From Bacteroidaceae bacterium (lineage in GTDB: Bacteria > Bacteroidota > Bacteroidia > Bacteroidales > Bacteroidaceae), in assembly GCA_017481875.1 (NCBI GenBank), contig JAFUOP010000010.1, positions 1-64,000 on the forward strand: a stretch of 64,000 nt of DNA. Direction: 5' to 3'. Positions 60,397 through 64,000 of the stretch are shown piece by piece (the first letter of the stretch is position 1; each line of letters opens with the position of its first letter). The notes beneath the pieces were generated by a model. It was not told where the DNA came from and searched no databases. It saw only the letters and a list, made by a program, of their open reading frames with translations. A program made the position numbers and the translations under genes.

Positions 60397-61536
60397 TTAC
60401 TTACGACGTATTCTTATCTGCAAAGCGTCTTTTATGGGTTTGTCATTTATTATAACAATGTAGCCACCGCCACCGGCACCGGTAATCTTTATGCCTTTAA
60501 CATCGTTAATGTACTCATTAATGCTGTCCATAACATAATCGGGAGCCATATTTGGGAACATTGCTATTTGTGCACGGAAAGACTCTGTCGTAGCTTTTCC
60601 CCAAGCATCAATGTCTTTGTTGTTTACAGCCTGCCAACAATCATTGGCCGCTTTTGCAAGCCTTTCAGCACCCTCTTTGTTTATGTTTGTGTCGGCTAAC
60701 ACATCATAGTCTCCTTTTCGTGGCGATAGGGGAATGAGCCATATACTCTTCTCTATGAAACTTAGTATATCATCGTCTTTGACGCTTGTAATTTCACTTG
60801 GCCAATATTTCTCGTCTTTGTAGTTCAAACGGTTTAAGCCCGGCATAACAACACCTATAGCATCTTGAGAACCGCTGATATAAGGAGAACCGGGAGGGTT
60901 CTCAAAACAAAAGAGTTCTTTTGCAAGCACTTCACGGTCTCCTTTGGGAATATCTATGTGCCACATCTCAATAGCTGCTTTACGTGATGAAGTGCTCATT
61001 CCGCTACGATTGTTAAATTCGTAATCGGGTTCTATGTTTATTGTGAGCACAGGACCTTCGGCATATTTATTTACATAGGGTTGGTCAAGCCACCCACCTG
61101 CAAGGTCTATGCGATAGGGTATTTTGCACTCTTGGCGCAATGCTGTTGTTGAACGTGCGGGGAGCCCGGCCTCAGGAATACGTGTGCTGACCATTAATTC
61201 TATGCCATTCTCCTCGCAGAATCGTTTCTTTTCAGGAGTATATCCGTCGGAATTAACAAAGAAAATATCGGGTTTCAGTGCTTTAACATCTTCGGCAAAA
61301 TCCATAATGCCGCTTCCCGAGTTTACGAAAGCATCTTTCACATAGCGTATAGCTTTTACCATATAAAGACGCTCTTCCTCTGTATTTATGGTTTTGCGGT
61401 TCTTTAAATCTTGAATAGTGCTGTCGGAACCTATTCCTACATATAAATCACCATATTGCGATGCTTCTTTGAAAAATGCGACATGCCCGGAGTGTAGCAT
61501 ATCATAGCAACCCGATACGAAAACTTTCTTGTTCAT
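60397..61536 (-). CDS. Cytidylyltransferase-GHMP kinase fusion protein
   Basis: 379 residues. Residues 1-130 are a cytidylyltransferase-like domain: SGCYDMLHSGHVAFFKEA with HSGH (15-18), GIGSDSTIQ, and the RxxMVKAIRYV block. Residues 135-379 are a GHMP kinase-type domain: PYRIDLAGGWLDQP (140-153), the phosphate loop region SGSQDAIG (about 225-232), and the C-terminal GAGGGGY (353-359). The order (nucleotidyltransferase then sugar kinase) is the reverse of Fkp. It may make a nucleotide-activated sugar for the polysaccharide built by this operon; the sugar is unknown. First gene of the six-gene operon. Confidence 0.8.
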   Translation of the reverse strand: MNKKVFVSGCYDMLHSGHVAFFKEASQYGDLYVGIGSDSTIQDLKNRKTINTEEERLYMVKAIRYVKDAFVNSGSGIMDFAEDVKALKPDIFFVNSDGYTPEKKRFCEENGIELMVSTRIPEAGLPARSTTALRQECKIPYRIDLAGGWLDQPYVNKYAEGPVLTINIEPDYEFNNRSGMSTSSRKAAIEMWHIDIPKGDREVLAKELFCFENPPGSPYISGSQDAIGVVMPGLNRLNYKDEKYWPSEITSVKDDDILSFIEKSIWLIPLSPRKGDYDVLADTNINKEGAERLAKAANDCWQAVNNKDIDAWGKATTESFRAQIAMFPNMAPDYVMDSINEYINDVKGIKITGAGGGGYIVIINDKPIKDALQIRIRRK

Positions 61537-61571
61537 ACGTCTTGTTTGTGTTGTTAATAATTACGTAATTG

Positions 61572-61579
61572 CAAAGATA
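61572..61579 (-). promoter_or_regulatory. -7 element (TATCTTTG) of the polysaccharide operon
   Basis: An exact TAnnTTTG box 35 bp before the ATG at 61536, after the ctpA-type gene end; no TTTG at ideal spacing. Confidence 0.55.
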
Positions 61580-61638
61580 ACAAAAGGTAGGTTAAGAAAA
61601 AACAACTTACTTGATTTTGTTGCAATTTACACCCAATT

Positions 61639-63258
61639 TTATTCAGAATCGCTTGGCGCATAGGGCAATGAACTGCCGTTGTTTAGCACTTCTATTGCTT
61701 TTAAAACGGTTTCATCTTCAAGATTCACATATTTTATATGCTCCAACATTCCCAAAATTTGGTATATAATATTGGAATTCAATGGCCTTGCGAGCATTAA
61801 ACGAGATTGTCTCTCTTGGTCTGCCGGCAATTCAACCCCTTTTTCTGCAGCAAATTTTATAAACTCATCTATTGCCGAATTTGCAGCAGTGTAGGCGATT
61901 ATTTCTTCATAGGTTTTCAGTTTGTTTAAATCGCTTCTGTGTTTCTTGCAATATTTAAATGTAAACACTGCTACAAAACGTTTACGCAAAACGTCCGACA
62001 GGTATGGTGTGTACTTTGTGGAGTCGCTCGGTACAAAAATATCGGGCATAATACCTCCTCCACCATAAACAGTGCGTCCTATAGAGGTTTTGTACATCAA
62101 TGAATCATTTAAATGTATGCTGTCTTGCGAAAAGAACTCTCCTCGCTCATAGCGTTTAACAATATCAAGTGCATACTCTTCATCATCTCCTTTTGTATAA
62201 GGCTTTTGTATGCACCGGCCCGATGGGGTGTAGTAGCGAGCGATAGTGAGGCGCACGGCGGAACCATCTTTAAATTCAAATGGTCGCTGAACAAGCCCTT
62301 TACCGAATGTCCTACGGCCTATAATTGTTCCACGGTCATTGTCTTGTATTGTACCCGCCAGAATTTCACTGGCCGAAGCTGACGTCTCATCGGTTAGTAC
62401 GACAAGGGGTATATCTTGCAGGTTACCCCTTCCATTTGCATAATCGGTGTTACGTGGAGAGTTCACACCTTCTGTATATACAATAACATCTCCTTTTCTT
62501 AGAAATTCGTTTGCCATTTGCAGGGCTACACCCATGTATCCGCCACCATTGCCTCGTAGGTCTATTATCAGTCCTTCGCAATTGTCTTGCAGTAATTTAG
62601 CTACAGCAATTATAAACTCGGTAAAAGTCTGCTCGGCAAAACGTTCCACTTGTATATAGCCCCATTTACCATCTATTAGATATGCGGCCTCGATACTTTC
62701 CAGCGGTATGTCTCCACGTGTTATGTTGAAGTGCAATAACTCATCTTCGCCATAACGTTTTATACTGAGTTTTACATTGCTGCCTTTTGGCCCTTTCAGT
62801 TTTTTCATTGCATATTCTTCGGTGCATATATCACCTACTATAAGAGTGTCGTTCACTTTTACAATGCAATCTCCGGCCATAAGACCTACCTCTTCCGATG
62901 GGCCCCCGCGAATAACGTCGCTCACATTTATGGTGTCCTCTTGTATTGTAAAGCGTATGCCTATTCCACTGAAACTGCTGGCAAGGTCGGCATTCGTCGC
63001 TTCTAATTCCGATGCCGGTATATACGTGCTGTGGGGGTCCAATTCATTGAGAATCTTAGGCATGGTCTCTTCTATAATTTCTTCCATGCTCAAAGAATCT
63101 ACATAGTTGTAGTGCACAAGCTGCATCAACTCATCGACCTTGTTGGCTCCGGCAGTTGTTATTAATATTGTTTGTTGCTTGTTAGACGCAATGTATAATC
63201 CCGCCAACACTCCTATAAGTGTGAAAAGTACAAGCAGGGTAGGTGTAAACTTTTTCAT
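61639..63258 (-). CDS. C-terminal processing protease, S41 (CtpA type)
   Basis: 539 residues. N-terminal signal anchor (LLVLFTLIGVLAGLYIA), a PDZ domain (about 88-175; GGPSEEVGLMAGDCIVKVN), and the S41 core with DLRGNGGGYMG, nucleophile Ser 295 in TSASASE and Lys 320 in TFGKG. A helical end follows. Unlike the S41-like protein at 51.8 kb, it is catalytically complete. Cleaves C-termini of envelope proteins in the periplasm. 6 bp after the deaminase gene. Confidence 0.93.
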   Translation of the reverse strand: MKKFTPTLLVLFTLIGVLAGLYIASNKQQTILITTAGANKVDELMQLVHYNYVDSLSMEEIIEETMPKILNELDPHSTYIPASELEATNADLASSFSGIGIRFTIQEDTINVSDVIRGGPSEEVGLMAGDCIVKVNDTLIVGDICTEEYAMKKLKGPKGSNVKLSIKRYGEDELLHFNITRGDIPLESIEAAYLIDGKWGYIQVERFAEQTFTEFIIAVAKLLQDNCEGLIIDLRGNGGGYMGVALQMANEFLRKGDVIVYTEGVNSPRNTDYANGRGNLQDIPLVVLTDETSASASEILAGTIQDNDRGTIIGRRTFGKGLVQRPFEFKDGSAVRLTIARYYTPSGRCIQKPYTKGDDEEYALDIVKRYERGEFFSQDSIHLNDSLMYKTSIGRTVYGGGGIMPDIFVPSDSTKYTPYLSDVLRKRFVAVFTFKYCKKHRSDLNKLKTYEEIIAYTAANSAIDEFIKFAAEKGVELPADQERQSRLMLARPLNSNIIYQILGMLEHIKYVNLEDETVLKAIEVLNNGSSLPYAPSDSE

Positions 63259-63264
63259 AGAGTA

Positions 63265-63705
63265 TTATTCTTCCGCGTTTTCTTGTAAAAAAACAGTTTC
63301 AACACCGGCTCTTTTTAATAGGTCGAGCCCGTCGGTAACGCGATATTTTACACTGTAAACAACTCGTTTTATTCCTGCCTGAATAATGAGTTTTGAACAC
63401 TCTATGCAGGGAGATGTTGTTACATACAGTGTGGCACCGTCGCTGCAATTGCCCGAGCGTGCAATCTTTGTTATGGCATTGGCCTCTGCGTGCAGTACAT
63501 AAGGTTTTGTGAGGCCGCTTTCTTCGTCTTCGCATACATTTTCAAAGCCTGCGGGGGTGCCATTGTAACCGTCGGATATTATCATTTTATCCTTCACTAT
63601 AAGAGCTCCCACCTTGCGTCTTTGGCAATAAGAGTTTTCTGCCCAGATAGCAGCCATTCGCATATATCTCAAATCGAGTTCTCTCTGTTTCTTACTGTTT
63701 TCCAT
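63265..63705 (-). CDS. dCMP deaminase (ComEB type)
   Basis: 146 residues. Zinc-site motifs HAEANAI and PCIECSKLIIQAG (Cys-x-x-Cys), substrate block GYNGTPAGF; matches deoxycytidylate deaminases, which make dUMP for dTTP synthesis. Cytoplasmic. Lies between a partial unknown gene (5 bp) and the CtpA-type protease gene (6 bp). Confidence 0.93.
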   Translation of the reverse strand: MENSKKQRELDLRYMRMAAIWAENSYCQRRKVGALIVKDKMIISDGYNGTPAGFENVCEDEESGLTKPYVLHAEANAITKIARSGNCSDGATLYVTTSPCIECSKLIIQAGIKRVVYSVKYRVTDGLDLLKRAGVETVFLQENAEE

Positions 63706-63710
63706 AGCTT

Positions 63711-64000
63711 TTATTTGTTATAAAATTGCATAAATGCATTTCCTTGTTGCACTATTATTTGCAGCCAATTGGCATCGCCACTGTATAAAATTGCATTTTG
63801 CAGCATATTTCTCATTTTTTTTGCAATATTGTCGTTGTTTATATTCCCTTTTGTATTAATGTTACTGCACGTAAATCTACGTGTGCCGCCATCGGCCTGC
63901 CAATTGCCGGTTATTGTGGCACTGCCTGGCGTGGTGAGTGTAAACGTTCCATTTTTGAATAGAATTGTGTATTCCACCTTCTCCGGAACTGTTTTTTCAT
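63711..64000 (-). CDS. Unknown protein, 3' part (DUF4847-like)
   Basis: The frame is open to the window edge (an internal GTG at 63977 is not needed as start), so only the last ~96 residues are seen. Short beta-rich sequence: TILFKNGTFTLTTPGSATITGNWQADGGTRRF, shown here only in parts such as TLTTPGSATITG, then a helical NIAKKMRNMLQNAILY and a strand WLQIIVQQGNAFMQF. The gene order (this gene, dCMP deaminase, S41) is common in Bacteroidales, where the first gene is annotated as a small DUF4847-like protein; I recall this only loosely. Confidence 0.55.
   Translation of the reverse strand, partial: EKTVPEKVEYTILFKNGTFTLTTPGSATITGNWQADGGTRRFTCSNINTKGNINNDNIAKKMRNMLQNAILYSGDANWLQIIVQQGNAFMQFYNK

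Overview
The window reads as a chromosomal segment from a member of the order Bacteroidales (Bacteroidota). Four things point there. Promoters fit the Bacteroidetes consensus TTTG-N19-TAnnTTTG, several of them exactly (hppA, the tRNA-Arg gene, an S41-like lipoprotein gene). The complete bat aerotolerance operon is present. There are many lipoproteins with FxxC-type lipoboxes and SPI proteins ending in AQ. Finally, there are gene families typical of the order: DUF4136, DUF4878, Wzi, DUF2582, and S16 with an Ala/Glu-rich tail. Most of the content is housekeeping. I see no insertion sequence, prophage or CRISPR array.

Layout. 1-6.3 kb: a PrsW-like membrane protease fragment, two small lipoproteins, panE, then a BASS transporter-menG-menA operon (menaquinone) and a capsule-type glycosyltransferase. 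6.5-16 kb: tRNA-Arg, a patatin/beta-barrel protein, a K+-dependent membrane pyrophosphatase, a DUF2582 protein, an M3 peptidase followed by a C_GCAxxG_C_C protein, and YhhQ (queuosine precursor transport) translationally coupled to a radical SAM enzyme. 16-21 kb: a phosphate-acquisition operon (porin-pstS-pstC-pstA-pstB) behind an array of 11-bp-spaced repeats that looks like a Pho box. 21-29 kb: ettA, an aminotransferase, a membrane protein, a GH20 hexosaminidase and an AsmA-like protein. 29-31.6 kb: a singleton TIR-coiled coil-transmembrane-FISUMP protein followed by about 640 bp without a convincing gene. 31.6-37 kb: lepA, ftsY, rimO, HU and a membrane-anchored HU-LysM protein. 37-46.3 kb: moxR-DUF58-batABCDE ending in a PAP2-like pseudoenzyme. 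46-54 kb: PrdX, an M16 protease, three envelope proteins, a catalytically dead S41-like lipoprotein and rpsP. 54-61.5 kb: an MptE-like protein and a six-gene surface-polysaccharide operon (nucleotidyltransferase/GHMP-kinase fusion, NTP_transf_5, Wzi, lipocalin-like lipoprotein, ManC, FtsX-type permease). 61.6-64 kb: CtpA-type S41 protease, dCMP deaminase and a partial unknown gene.

The strongest unusual signals are four. The TIR/FISUMP transmembrane protein has the layout of an outside-in sensor with a TIR effector. The HU-TM-LysM protein could physically link nucleoid and cell wall. The phosphate operon has a Pho-box-like repeat array. The S41-like lipoprotein gene has a canonical promoter so close to its ATG that the mRNA should be leaderless. 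All function calls come from reading motifs and gene order; no database search was run.
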